Source: Streptomyces sp. CG1 (GTDB lineage Bacteria > Actinomycetota > Actinomycetes > Streptomycetales > Streptomycetaceae). Taken from it: 64,000 nucleotides of DNA. Below the pieces are notes generated by a model. The model was not told the DNA's origin. It searched no databases and worked only from the letters and a program-made list of their open reading frames with translations. Position numbers and translations under genes: made by a program. The stretch lies in assembly GCF_041080625.1 (NCBI RefSeq), contig NZ_CP163518.1:8425501-8489500 (forward strand). Reading direction: 5' to 3'. Below are positions 49,728-59,777 of this stretch, in pieces (positions within the stretch are counted from its first letter, which is position 1; each line of letters opens with the position of its first letter).

Positions 49728-50276
49728 GTGCTCAAAAGCTGGGTGGTCATGCCGACCTGCCTGCCGCTCGTTCTCCGCCGCTGCCACACGTGCGCTTCCG
49801 TGCACTTCCGGGCAAGCGGTAAATTTCGCGTCAACGCAAACCACAAGCTCATCGACGCCTGGCTCCTCGCGCTCTGTACCGCTTGCGGGGAAACTGCAAA
49901 GCTCACGGTCCTGGAGCGGATGAATGTGCGCTCCGTACGACCTGAGCTGCTGGACCGGCTGCATGACAACGACGCTGGCCTGACAGCTGAGCTGCTCCAG
50001 GATCCGGTCGTGCGGCGCCGAAATCGCATCACCCTCGACTGGGACAACGCCTGGCGCCTCGACACCGGCGGATCGGATCACCTGGGCCGCGAAGCGATCG
50101 ACGTCTCGGTCCGCTTTGCGGCGCGGATTCCTGTCCGGCCGGTGCGACTGATCGCTGAAGGGTTCGGTCTTTCACGGGCCGAGGTCGAGAGACTGATCAC
50201 GGAGGGGAATCTCGTTTCGGCAGTCCGGCTGAGCGGCAAGCTCTCCGGCGACTTCACCTTCACGCTCAAGCGCTGA
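49728..50276 (+). CDS. DUF1062 domain protein
   Basis: A 182-residue protein. WVVMPTCLPLVLRRCHTCAS, FRASGKFRVNANHKLIDAWL, LALCTACGETAKLTVLERMN, VRSVRPELLDRLHDNDAGLT and RRRNRITLDWDNAWRLD match DUF1062 as I know it. Two CxxC pairs (RRCHTC and LCTACG) suggest a zinc ribbon. The C-terminal LIAEGFGLSRAEVERLITEG looks like a helix-turn-helix or S4-like element. Start GTG 49728 with a weak Shine-Dalgarno. Function unknown. A very strong hairpin follows. Confidence 0.8.
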   Translation: MLKSWVVMPTCLPLVLRRCHTCASVHFRASGKFRVNANHKLIDAWLLALCTACGETAKLTVLERMNVRSVRPELLDRLHDNDAGLTAELLQDPVVRRRNRITLDWDNAWRLDTGGSDHLGREAIDVSVRFAARIPVRPVRLIAEGFGLSRAEVERLITEGNLVSAVRLSGKLSGDFTFTLKR

Positions 50277-50288
50277 GCCCTCCTCGGG

Positions 50289-50327
50289 CCAGGGCCTGTC
50301 CGGCAAGGTCCGCCGGACAGGCCCTGG
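50289..50327. terminator. Very strong terminator hairpin
   Basis: CCAGGGCCTGTCCGGC, 7-base loop, GCCGGACAGGCCCTGG; perfect 16-bp arms directly after the DUF1062 gene. Confidence 0.85.
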
Positions 50328-50814
50328 TTGTGCTGTCCGGAAGGTTGGTGACGCGGCTTGCCGGGGCGGGTCGGGGCCGTTTCAACGGCAAGGTGCGCGG
50401 TGTACGCAAGGCGGGAGTGGTCGTCGAGGGCTTCACCGGTCAGGCGAGCGCGCAACGGCTGGTCCGAGTCTGCCAGGCAGGCGGCTTCTTGCCCGTGCGA
50501 GTCGCGTGGGACGCGTCAGCCGTGACAGCGCTGGACGTCCAGCCGTCCGAACTCACCAACTGCCCACGGGAGCACGCCCAGCAGGGGCACCTGAAAGTTG
50601 GTTGAAAACGCGGGCCCGTTGGTACGCCACCGGCGACATCGCCGCCCGGATCGGCGGGGGCTACTCTGATCGTCCGCTGTGATCCGTCATCGCGGCGCGG
50701 CGTCGGGGCTCGCCGTACCCGAACCGCGGCATCGGTGCCGCCGACAGTCCCTACTTGCGATCGTGTGTGCCCGTGTACGCGTGCTGCGTGCGGGCTACGG
50801 CGAGTAGGGGACGT
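50328..50814. other. 487 bases without a recognised gene
   Basis: Open frames exist but match nothing I know. The part before the crcB remnant (50630-50810) was searched for the crcB fluoride riboswitch core, which I could not find. Confidence 0.35.
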
Positions 50815-51324
50815 ACGTTCACGACAGCCCCGAACCCCCAGGTGGACGAGTCCACGGACCCCGCCGTCGATCTGCCGTTCTTCGGGACCGGTGTGCTGGG
50901 CGGGTTCACGACCTTTTCGACGTACGCGGTAGATATTCAGAAGCGGGTCGACGGCGGTCGTCCTCGGGTCGCCCTGGCGTATCCGGCGGCGACGCTGGCA
51001 GCGGTGACGAGGCTGACGGGCAGGGCCCCGCGTGTGACGATCTTCATCGGCGAGAACGACGCCTTGCACCAGAAGCCGCTCACCAGCGAGATCGTGCACC
51101 GGGCGCAGAGGGCCGGCCTGGCCGGTGCGTCGGTGTTCCGCGGCGTGGAGGGCTTCGGTGCCTCCTCGCTGATCCCCACCCCGCGAACTGTTTCGCTGAG
51201 CGAGGATGGAGGAACTGGTCGGGGCGGGGCTGGTGATCCTCGACGACTGCGAGGTCGTCGTCTCCCGGTCTCGACTTCGTTCGACCGGGAGACCCTCACC
51301 GTGGGCAGGGAGAAGAAGGCGTGA
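50815..51324 (+). pseudogene. Collapsed crcB-DUF190 gene pair
   Basis: One frame joins three remnants. [17 protein letters not shown] resembles the N-terminus of Streptomyces CrcB. After a deletion, [23 protein letters not shown] is the C-terminal CrcB motif. [20 protein letters not shown] and [20 protein letters not shown] then come from a DUF190 protein, which reads [18 protein letters not shown] and loses frame. The DUF190 end ([18 protein letters not shown]) lies in another frame from 51206. Several deletions have thus fused a fluoride channel subunit to its usual DUF190 neighbour and wrecked both. The frame ends in a GTGA overlap with the intact crcB. Confidence 0.7.
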
Positions 51325-51710
51325 ACTGGCTGCTCGTCATCGTCGGGGCCATGGTCGGCGCACCGACGCGGTATCTGACCGACCGGGCCGTGCAGAAGCG
51401 GCACGACACGGACCGGCGGCGTCGTGTCTTCCCCTGGGGCACGTTCACCGTGAACGGGGTCGGCTGCCTGATCCTGGGTCTGCTGTCCGGCGCGGTGGCG
51501 GCCGGGGTCGCTTCCCCGCACGTGCAGTTGCTGCTCGGTACCGGGCTGTGCGGGGCGTTGACGACGTACCCGACGTTCTCGTACGAGACGCTGCGGCCGG
51601 CCGAGGACGGGGCCGGGCTCTACGCCGCCGCCAACGTCATCGCGGGCCCGGTGGCCGGCCTCGGGGCAGTGTCCGCCGGTGTGCCGTTCGCGGACGCGCT
51701 GTGGGTGTGA
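51321..51710 (+). CDS. crcB: Fluoride efflux channel CrcB (Fluc)
   Basis: A 129-residue protein with four helices. [20 protein letters not shown] carries the GTFxVN motif with the pore Asn, and [20 protein letters not shown] carries the phenylalanine-box/TTFST motif, here TTYPTFS with Pro in place of Ser. Near the N-terminus PTRYLTDR keeps the conserved Arg. Fluc channels are dual-topology dimers, but in actinobacteria two different CrcB proteins usually pair. Since the neighbouring crcB is destroyed, this one may lack its partner. Start GTG 51321, stop overlapping the MFS start (GTGA). Confidence 0.85.
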   Translation: MNWLLVIVGAMVGAPTRYLTDRAVQKRHDTDRRRRVFPWGTFTVNGVGCLILGLLSGAVAAGVASPHVQLLLGTGLCGALTTYPTFSYETLRPAEDGAGLYAAANVIAGPVAGLGAVSAGVPFADALWV

Positions 51711-52924
51711 AGCCGCCGGCGTCCGACGAGAGCGGGGCGGACCGACCGGCGCGGATGGGGCCATGGCGGTTCGTGGTCTGGTTCGGCACGGTCAGCCTGC
51801 TCGCGGATGTCGTGTACGAGGGCGCCCGCTCGATCACCGGGCCCCTGCTCGCCTCGCTGGGCGCATCCGCCCTGGTCGTTGGCGTGGTCACCGGCGCCGG
51901 AGAGGCGGCGGCCCTCGCCTTGCGGCTGGTCTCCGGCCCGCTGGCGGACCGCACTCGCCGCTTCTGGGGTCTGGCGATCGCCGGGTACGCCCTGACGGTC
52001 GTCTCGGTGCCCCTGCTGGGCGTGGTCGGTGTGCTGTGGGCCGCATGTGTGCTGGTCGTCGCCGAACGCGTCGGCAAGGCGGTGCGCTCGCCCGCGAAGG
52101 ACACCCTGCTCTCGCACGCCACCGCCGCGACCGGGCGGGGACGCGGCTTCGCCGTCCACGAGGCGCTGGACCAGATCGGCGCCATCGCCGGCCCGCTGCT
52201 GGTGGCGGGCGTGCTCGCCCTCACCGGGAACGACTACGGCCCCGCGCTCGGCGTCCTCGCCGCCCCCGGCATCGCCGTACTGCTCCTGCTCTTCTGGCTG
52301 AGGGCACGAGTGCCGGACCCCGAAGCCTACGAACGCGAGACGCGAGCCTCACCGACTGCGGCACCACAGGCACAGGACGGGCGGCTGCCGAGGTCGTTCT
52401 GGACGTATGCCGCCTTCACGGCGGTCACCACGACCGGGTTCGCGACCTTCGGCGTCCTCTCCTACCACCTGGTCGCACGCCACCTGCTGGCCGCCGCCTG
52501 GGTCCCGGTGCTGTACGCGGCGGCGATGGCGGTGGACGCCGGTGCGGCGCTGGCCACGGGGTGGCTCTACGACCGCTTCGGCCCCCGTGTGCTGATCGCC
52601 CTGCCCGTGCTGACCGCGGGCGTGGTGGTGCTGGCGTTCACCGACACGGTCGCGATCGCCGTGGCCGGGTCGCTGGTGTGGGGCGCGGCCATGGGCATCC
52701 AGGAGTCCACTCTGCGCGCCACGGTCGCCGATCTGGTGCCCAGCGGGCGGCGGGCGACCGCGTACGGCCTGTTCGCCGGTGTGGTCGGTGCGGCGAGCCT
52801 GGCCGGCGGTGCGCTGATCGGCGGCCTGTACGGCTACTCGATCCCGGTCCTGATCACGGTGGTCGTCGGCATCCAAGTGCTGGCCGTGATGTTGTTGGCC
52901 GTCATGAGGGTCGGTCGACACTGA
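51707..52924 (+). CDS. MFS transporter coupled to crcB
   Basis: A 405-residue 12-helix transporter. WFGTVSLLADVVYEGARSIT, GPLLASLGASALVVGVVTGA and LRLVSGPLADRTRRFWGLAI (motif A-like) lead the N-half; KAVRSPAKDTLLSHATAATG is a family-specific loop, seen in MFS_1 proteins of the YqcE/YfmO-like group. The C-half has WLYDRFGPRVLIALPVLTAG and GAAMGIQESTLRATVADLVP. The GTG start at 51707 shares a GTGA overlap with the crcB stop, so the two are coproduced. The substrate is unknown. Confidence 0.85.
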   Translation: MKPPASDESGADRPARMGPWRFVVWFGTVSLLADVVYEGARSITGPLLASLGASALVVGVVTGAGEAAALALRLVSGPLADRTRRFWGLAIAGYALTVVSVPLLGVVGVLWAACVLVVAERVGKAVRSPAKDTLLSHATAATGRGRGFAVHEALDQIGAIAGPLLVAGVLALTGNDYGPALGVLAAPGIAVLLLLFWLRARVPDPEAYERETRASPTAAPQAQDGRLPRSFWTYAAFTAVTTTGFATFGVLSYHLVARHLLAAAWVPVLYAAAMAVDAGAALATGWLYDRFGPRVLIALPVLTAGVVVLAFTDTVAIAVAGSLVWGAAMGIQESTLRATVADLVPSGRRATAYGLFAGVVGAASLAGGALIGGLYGYSIPVLITVVVGIQVLAVMLLAVMRVGRH

Positions 52925-52961
52925 TATCAACGTTGTCGCTGGTTGCTCTGTTCGGAGCGGC

Positions 52962-53263
52962 TCAGACGCGGCCGGTCCCGGTGGCGCGGTCCTTGTGGAC
53001 CTCGTTCTCGTCGGGTCGGTGCTCGCCCTTCATGCACAGGACGAGCATGTCGAGGGGGTCGCCGTCCCGGCGGCGCGCGGGGAGGGGGAGGGGCGGTCAA
53101 GTGCGGGCACGGCTCCGCTGGTGAGGGTGCCATCCGGCGAGGCGTCATCGGGATCGGCCTTGCGCAGGGCGCGCAGCAGCCCGGGCGCGCGGTCGGCCGG
53201 CAGATCGATGACGGACCTCGCGTAGGCGTGGGCGGTACCGACGGCCGCATGCCGCGCCGGCAC
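52962..53263 (-). pseudogene. Possible small decayed gene, family unknown
   Basis: One minus frame reads MPARHAAVGTAHAYARSVID, LPADRAPGLLRALRKADPDD, ASPDGTLTSG. Another, after a shift near 53085, reads RRDGDPLDMLVLCMKGEHRP, DENEVHKDRATGTGRV and then a stop. Each piece has plausible protein composition while the other frames do not, suggesting a frameshifted gene of about 95 codons. I cannot name the family. The rest of the 466-base gap (52925-53390) shows nothing. Confidence 0.35.
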
Positions 53264-53390
53264 CCTTCAACGAGTCCTGGAACGCGCCGCGTTGACACTG
53301 ACGGCAAGGCCGACGCCTCCCCGCCCGTCCCCGCGGCACTTCCACACCCACATCAACCTGACCCGAACCTGTCCCGGACCTGACCCAGTT

Positions 53391-55439
53391 CTACCGGCTG
53401 TTGAGGGCCACCGTCTCGTCCGGCACCGCCGGTGACTGCGCGCCCGGCCCGCGCCCGGCGAACCGCATGGCGATGCACGCCCCCAGGTACAGCAGGGCGA
53501 CGATCAGCAGCAGCGCCTGATAGCCCGTCACCAGCGCCAGATATTCCAGCGCGCCCCCGGTCAGCGCGCCCAGCAGATTCGCGCCGAACGCGGATGTCGG
53601 GTCCGCGGCGAGCGCGAGGCGGTCCGAGAAGATGAGGTTGGCGCAGAAGATGGGGGCGAAGGCCAGGCCGATGGCGGCGGCGAGCCGGCCGGCGAAGGGC
53701 AGCGAGAGCACGGCGTGCGCAGGGACGAGCCAGGCTGCCGCGAGGGTGGCGAAAAGCAGGAGTTGCAGTGCCGGCTGGTTGACCCGCCGCAGCCGGCGCC
53801 GGATCTCGACCGCCGCGAGGACGGCGAGCAGGACGCCGATGAAGACCAGGGCGTTGACCAGCCAGGTCGTACCGAAGTAGAGCGCGAAGCCGATCACGTT
53901 CTTCGTTTCGAGCAACATGAAGGCCGCGCCCATCAGGAACATGTCGCTGTAGCGGACCGTGCTTCGGATCCGGACCCCGGTCAGGCGCACCGCCAGGAGT
54001 GTCACCAGCAGAATCGCACCCAGCGCGCCCAGGTAGAGCGTGGGAATGTCCCGGTGGAGCAGATACGGGAAAGGGTGGTCGTCGCTCGCGGCTGCCGGGA
54101 CCGCGCCGCTGGGCTGCCAGATCTGCCGGCACGACTGGTCGGTGGTCGTCATCCCGGTCACCAGCACGGCCGCGTTCTTGCCGAATGTCGTCATGCAGGG
54201 GGCGTGGCCGTAGATGTCATCGAGAGAGCCGGCGAAGCGGTCGACCAGCCAGCTCGTCCGGTAGTAGTTGTACATGGCGAACGCGCCGTTCGGCGCCAGG
54301 TGATCGCGCGCGGCCTCGAACGCCTGCCGGGTGAACAGGTAGCTCTCCAGGCGCAGATTGCTCGCCCCGGCCACCAGCGTCAGCGAGTCCGGCAGCGCCA
54401 GGACGACGAGGTCGTACTTGGCGTTCGTCCGCTCCAGGAAAGCCCGTCCGTCGTTGATGTAGACGTGCACCCGGGGGTCGTCGTACGGCTTCGCGGGGTG
54501 CAGCTGTGCGCCGATCTGCTGCAGCCGGGGATCGATCTCGACCGCGTCCACGCGCCGCGCTCCGTGCGCCAGCGCGACCGCGACGTCATTGCCGTTGCCG
54601 GCCCCGATGACCAGCACGCGCTGGTGCGGATTGCCGGGCGTACGGTCGTACGGCTGCCGATAGGGCGAGTTCCTTTGCATCAGCACCGGGAGCGGCGCGA
54701 TGCTCTGGTGCGGGACGCCGTTGGCGGAGATGCGATACTCCCGCGTGGTGGACGCCAACGGCGTGAGCTGGATCTTGTAGTAGGGCGACCAGGAGATACC
54801 GGCCGTCGCCGTCTCCACGAACAGCACGGCGGTCATCGCCATCAGGGGGACGCCGTACCGCACGGTGTTGCGTCGCCCGCCGAGGATCAGCAGGGCAGCG
54901 GCGGCGAGTACGCCCCATACGACCGACGGAGCGCGGAGCCAGGACACCAGGGCGAAGGACACCGAGCCGGTGATGCTGCCGAGCAGGTCGTAGCGGTAGG
55001 CGTCGAGCGAGGGGAGTCGGCGGAAGAGATCGGCGGCGATCTTGCCGATAGCAGCCATGATCACCGCGGTGAGCAGGAAGATGGCCGGCAGCGTCACCCA
55101 CTCGGGAAAGCCGGTGGTCTTCACAGCGGTGAAGTAGATGACCTGGCCGCTGCTTTGACGCACCTGCACCGGAAACTCGCGTACCAGGATGACGAGAATC
55201 GCGAGCGGCACCGGTGCCCATCGTGTGAGCCACTGCCCGCGCGTGGCGGGGGTCAGGAACCCGATGCCGATGCCCAGGAACGATCCCAGCAGGATGAAGT
55301 TCGAGAAGTAGCTGAGGTGGACGACGTTGGCGCCCGCCCATCTGATCAGCGCCAGCTCGACGAAGAGCATGGTGGCGCTGGCCAGCAGCAGCCTCCAGCG
55401 CACGGAGTGGTCGGTCTGTCTGGTTCCGGTCAGGTTCAC
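53391..55439 (-). CDS. Polytopic membrane protein with a spermidine-synthase-like methyltransferase-fold domain
   Basis: A 682-residue protein. About six helices (20-200) precede a soluble domain (about 260-420) with the spermidine synthase pattern: QRVLVIGAGNGNDVAVAL (SAM site), VDAVEIDPRLQQIG (acidic ribose contact), HVYINDGRAFLERTNAKYDL and VVLALPDSLTLVAG, where D replaces the usual DSSDP. A second set of seven or eight helices follows (440-680). It is predicted to use decarboxylated SAM or SAM at the membrane face, but the polyamine pocket is not evident, so the reaction is open. Start GTG 55439. It is monocistronic. Confidence 0.82.
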   Translation of the reverse strand: MNLTGTRQTDHSVRWRLLLASATMLFVELALIRWAGANVVHLSYFSNFILLGSFLGIGIGFLTPATRGQWLTRWAPVPLAILVILVREFPVQVRQSSGQVIYFTAVKTTGFPEWVTLPAIFLLTAVIMAAIGKIAADLFRRLPSLDAYRYDLLGSITGSVSFALVSWLRAPSVVWGVLAAAALLILGGRRNTVRYGVPLMAMTAVLFVETATAGISWSPYYKIQLTPLASTTREYRISANGVPHQSIAPLPVLMQRNSPYRQPYDRTPGNPHQRVLVIGAGNGNDVAVALAHGARRVDAVEIDPRLQQIGAQLHPAKPYDDPRVHVYINDGRAFLERTNAKYDLVVLALPDSLTLVAGASNLRLESYLFTRQAFEAARDHLAPNGAFAMYNYYRTSWLVDRFAGSLDDIYGHAPCMTTFGKNAAVLVTGMTTTDQSCRQIWQPSGAVPAAASDDHPFPYLLHRDIPTLYLGALGAILLVTLLAVRLTGVRIRSTVRYSDMFLMGAAFMLLETKNVIGFALYFGTTWLVNALVFIGVLLAVLAAVEIRRRLRRVNQPALQLLLFATLAAAWLVPAHAVLSLPFAGRLAAAIGLAFAPIFCANLIFSDRLALAADPTSAFGANLLGALTGGALEYLALVTGYQALLLIVALLYLGACIAMRFAGRGPGAQSPAVPDETVALNSR

Positions 55440-55722
55440 GCGTATTTACGGTGCCATCTTCGGCCCGATGAGTTGAGATGACTTGCCGATTTTATGACGA
55501 TATCGCCCTCACGGCCTTCAGTCGTCCGGACGCGGCCGCTGTCGAGCGCCGGGATGACGGTGTGCGGGTGAACGCCGCCGTCGCGGTGAAGGGCGTGCAT
55601 CGCCCCTTCGTCAGTCTGCCCGAGGCGGTTCCTCATGTCCTGGTTTTCGGGTCCGGCCCTCACGGGAATGCCGCGGCCTGAGCCCGTCCGCCGGCACCGG
55701 GTACCACTGGGATGATCTTCGT

Positions 55723-55850
55723 GTGGCTGGTTCGATCACGGCGTCCGAGCCGTCTTGGACGGTCCCCTTCACCGGCCTGAGCCCGCGCTGCTCCGGCAAA
55801 CCGGCCACCACGCTGCGGCGCGAAGGCGTGGGCCAGGCGCGTGGAGGGCT
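55723..55850 (+). pseudogene. IS5-type transposase, N-terminal fragment
   Basis: GTG-initiated frame VAGSITASEPSWTVPFTGLS, PRCSGKPATTLRREG matches the start of Streptomyces IS5-family transposases (as I recall, ITASxPSWxAPFTGLxxRxFxKLVTxLRREG). The helix-turn-helix and DDE domain that should follow are absent. This is the only identifiable item in the 534-base gap between the membrane protein and the LacI gene. Confidence 0.5.
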
Positions 55851-55973
55851 GACAACGCCTTGTCGGACAGGGCTCGGTGGGAGCGGCCGCCCAGCTCTCC
55901 GGGGCGCCCTGGCTGCTGACATCCCGAGGGAGACCGACACCTCTGACGGCCACCGGCGCTGCCGGCCGGACCT

Positions 55974-57041
55974 TCATCCGTGCAGCGACTCGCCGCGGGC
56001 ATCCTGCTCGTCCTGCGGACGAGGCGCCGGCGCGGTGGTGGCCCGAGGGATCACATGGGTGGGCAGGACGACATGCCGCTCGTGTTCCGCCTCGGAGTCG
56101 TCGATGAGCCTCAGGGCCAGTTCGCCGGCCGCACGGCCGATGTCCGAGGGTGACTGGGCCACCGTGGACAGGTCGAACCAGTCGGCGAGCGGCTGGTCGT
56201 CGAAGCCGAGGACGGAGATGCGTTCCGGCACCGCGATCTGCGTCCTGCGCAGGGTCCTGATGACCGCGGCCGCGACCTCGTCCTGTTCGGCGAAGACCGC
56301 GGTGGGCGGCTCGCGCAGGCTCAACAGCTTCCCGACGGCCTCGGCGATGCTGCGCTTGTCGCCGACCGGAGTGGCGACCACCAGGTCCTCGTCGAGGGGG
56401 ACGCCCGCTTCGGTGAGCGCTTGCTGGTAGCCGAGCAGCCGCTCGTTGGAGCTGAAGGAGAAGCCGCTGGCGCCCACGGTCTGGACGAAGGCGATCCGGC
56501 GGTGGCCGAGGTTGAGCAGGTGGCGGGTACCGTGCAGAGCACCCGCCACGTCGTCGACGTAGACGCTGGGCCGCCCGTCGACATGCTGGCTGACGTAGAT
56601 GACGGGCATACCGAGGTTGTCCAGGCGCTCGGTCTCCTCGTCGGTGAGGTCGAAGGAGAACACGAGCAGCGCGTCCGCGTTGCGCCGGGCCGGGAGCCGT
56701 TCGAAGAACGAGATGCGCTCGGCCATGTCGGGTATCACGTACACGATCAGTTCCATGCCCGCCGCCCGCAGCAGCGGGGCCAGGCTGGACAGGGCCGACC
56801 CCATGAACCACGCGTTGAGCGTGGGGACGAGTACGGCCACGTTCCCGGTCCTGCCGGTGACAAGGCTTGCAGCCTGCCGCGACACGGCGAAGTTCAGCTC
56901 GCGGGCGGCCTCCTCGACGCGGGCGCGTACCTCGGACGAGACGGTGGACAGGCCCCGCAGGGTGCGCGAGACGGTGGATGTGGAGACCCCGGCCCGTTCG
57001 GCCACGTCGGCCATCGTGGGGTGCCGCTGAGCTGGTGGCAT
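55974..57041 (-). CDS. LacI-family repressor of an alpha-glucoside operon
   Basis: A 355-residue regulator. Helix-turn-helix and hinge: TMADVAERAGVSTSTVSRTL, RGLSTVSSEVRARVEEAARE, LNFAVSRQAASLVTGRTGNV. Periplasmic-binding-like effector domain: VAVLVPTLNAWFMGSALSSL, GMPVIYVSQHVDG, DDVAGALHGTRHLLNLGHRR, PTAVFAEQDEVAAAVIRTLR, VLGFDDQPLADWFDLSTVAQ. It is divergent from the sugar ABC/GH13 operon. A perfect palindrome TGACAGCGCTGTCA, the classic LacI-family operator shape, lies 44 bases upstream. The effector is probably the transported oligosaccharide. Confidence 0.92.
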   Translation of the reverse strand: MPPAQRHPTMADVAERAGVSTSTVSRTLRGLSTVSSEVRARVEEAARELNFAVSRQAASLVTGRTGNVAVLVPTLNAWFMGSALSSLAPLLRAAGMELIVYVIPDMAERISFFERLPARRNADALLVFSFDLTDEETERLDNLGMPVIYVSQHVDGRPSVYVDDVAGALHGTRHLLNLGHRRIAFVQTVGASGFSFSSNERLLGYQQALTEAGVPLDEDLVVATPVGDKRSIAEAVGKLLSLREPPTAVFAEQDEVAAAVIRTLRRTQIAVPERISVLGFDDQPLADWFDLSTVAQSPSDIGRAAGELALRLIDDSEAEHERHVVLPTHVIPRATTAPAPRPQDEQDARGESLHG

Positions 57042-57084
57042 GAGCGGACGGTAGCACAGGCGACGTCTCGTTTGCGCCCTTAAA

Positions 57085-57098
57085 TGACAGCGCTGTCA
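57085..57098. promoter_or_regulatory. LacI-family operator
   Basis: TGACAGCGCTGTCA, a 14-bp perfect palindrome with the central CG of LacI-type sites, 44 bases before the repressor start. It lies in the 364-base divergent region shared with the ABC operon. Confidence 0.75.
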
Positions 57099-57178
57099 CG
57101 GCGTACATATCAGGGTGAACAGGCCAACTGAGCACCTCTCCCGCTCTGGTGTCCGCTCTATTACCCCGAAGTAACGCA

Positions 57179-57207
57179 TTGACTTCCGGAAAACGCCCCC
57201 CTAGCGT
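57179..57207 (+). promoter_or_regulatory. Promoter of the alpha-glucoside ABC operon
   Basis: TTGACT (57179-57184), 17 bases, TAGCGT (57202-57207). Transcription would start near 57214 and give a leader of about 190 bases. GCAAGCGTTGTC (57208-57219) at the start point looks like a degenerate LacI-type half-palindrome and could be a second repressor site. Confidence 0.55.
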
Positions 57208-57405
57208 GCAAGCGTTGTCTCGCGGACGTCGAAGCATCTCATTCGAGCCGACACTCAGAGCTTCGACCTGCAATGTTGATCTGCATAGGCGGTGACAACG
57301 CAGTCTCACAACAGAGTCATCTCAGAGCCGTCTCGGCAGCGAGCGCCCTACAGGGAAACCAGCCGCGACCTCGGTTCCGCACGACCAGGCCCGCCAGGAG
57401 AGACA

Positions 57406-58713
<1,308 letters not shown>

Positions 58714-58724
58714 GGGACGGGGCC

Positions 58725-59777
58725 ATGGCCAAGACCGAGATCCCGCCCGAGGCCGTCATCGACGACGACCGCACCCGGCCTCGCTCAACGCCGGTGAAAC
58801 GCGCGCGGCGCGCCCGGCGGCAGTCCGGGGCGACCGCCGGTTCGGGGCGGATGGCGGCGCTGCTGGTGTCCCCGACGCTGCTGGTGCTGTCGATCGTCGT
58901 GCTCTACCCGACGCTCATGGCGCTGAACGAGTCCCTGTACGGGCCGAAGGGGCTGGACCCGAAGACCGGATTCATCAGCCCCACCGAGCCGTTCGTCGGG
59001 TTGAAGAACTACGCCGACATCTTCGGCGCGGCCGCAGACCGGTTCTGGAACGCCTTCTGGAACACCACCTTCTTCGCCGTCGTCACGGTCGGACTGGAGA
59101 CGGTGATCGGTGTGGCCATGGCCTTGATCATGCACAAGGCGTTCCGTGGCCGCGCCCTGGTACGGGCCGGCATTCTCGTGCCCTGGGCGGTGCCCACGGC
59201 CATCTCCGGCCTGCTGTGGCGGTGGATCTTCAACAGCGACGGCATCGCCAACGCCCTGATCGGCCACCAGGTCCTGTGGACCACCGAGGGATTCCACGCC
59301 AAGGTCGCCGTCATCGTCGCTGAGGTGTGGAAGACCGCCCCCTTCATCGGGCTGCTGGTCCTCGCCGGCCTCCAGGTGATCCCTAAGGAGGTCTACGAGG
59401 CCGCCCGTATCGACGGATCCGGCGCCCTGCGGCAGTTCTGGCACATCACCCTGCCGCTGGTGAAGCCCGCGCTGCTGGTGGCGATGCTGTTCCGCTGCAT
59501 GGACGCGCTGCGCATGTTCGACCTGCCGTACATCCTCATCGGCGCCCAGAAGAACTCGGTGGAAACCCTGTCCATGCTCGCGCAGAACGAGGCGTCCAAC
59601 GTCCGCTTCGGACCGGCCTCCGCCTACGCGGTACTCCTCTTCCTCTACGTCTTCCTCGTCGCCCTGGCCTTCGTACGGCTGCTCGGCGCGGATCTCGTCG
59701 GAGACGGCGACGGACGCCCGAAGAACGGCAGGCGCTGGAGGATGCCCCTCGCGCGCCGTACGGAGGTGACCGCATGA
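58725..59777 (+). CDS. Sugar ABC transporter permease, MalF type
   Basis: A 350-residue permease with six helices after a basic N-terminus (RARRARRQSGAT). RMAALLVSPTLLVLSIVVLY, NTTFFAVVTVGLETVIGVAM, GILVPWAVPTAISGLLWRWI and the EAA loop EVYEAARIDGSGALRQFWHI (with TLPLVKPALL) are diagnostic. I chose ATG 58725 because GAGGGACGGGG precedes it; GTG 58710 is possible and overlaps the upstream stop. Its stop overlaps the second permease (ATGA at 59774). Confidence 0.93.
   Translation: MAKTEIPPEAVIDDDRTRPRSTPVKRARRARRQSGATAGSGRMAALLVSPTLLVLSIVVLYPTLMALNESLYGPKGLDPKTGFISPTEPFVGLKNYADIFGAAADRFWNAFWNTTFFAVVTVGLETVIGVAMALIMHKAFRGRALVRAGILVPWAVPTAISGLLWRWIFNSDGIANALIGHQVLWTTEGFHAKVAVIVAEVWKTAPFIGLLVLAGLQVIPKEVYEAARIDGSGALRQFWHITLPLVKPALLVAMLFRCMDALRMFDLPYILIGAQKNSVETLSMLAQNEASNVRFGPASAYAVLLFLYVFLVALAFVRLLGADLVGDGDGRPKNGRRWRMPLARRTEVTA

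Noticed and set aside
50630-50810. Fluoride riboswitch upstream of the crcB locus
   Set aside because: GGCGACATCGCC-like text resembles part of it, but the conserved core and pseudoknot partners were not found.
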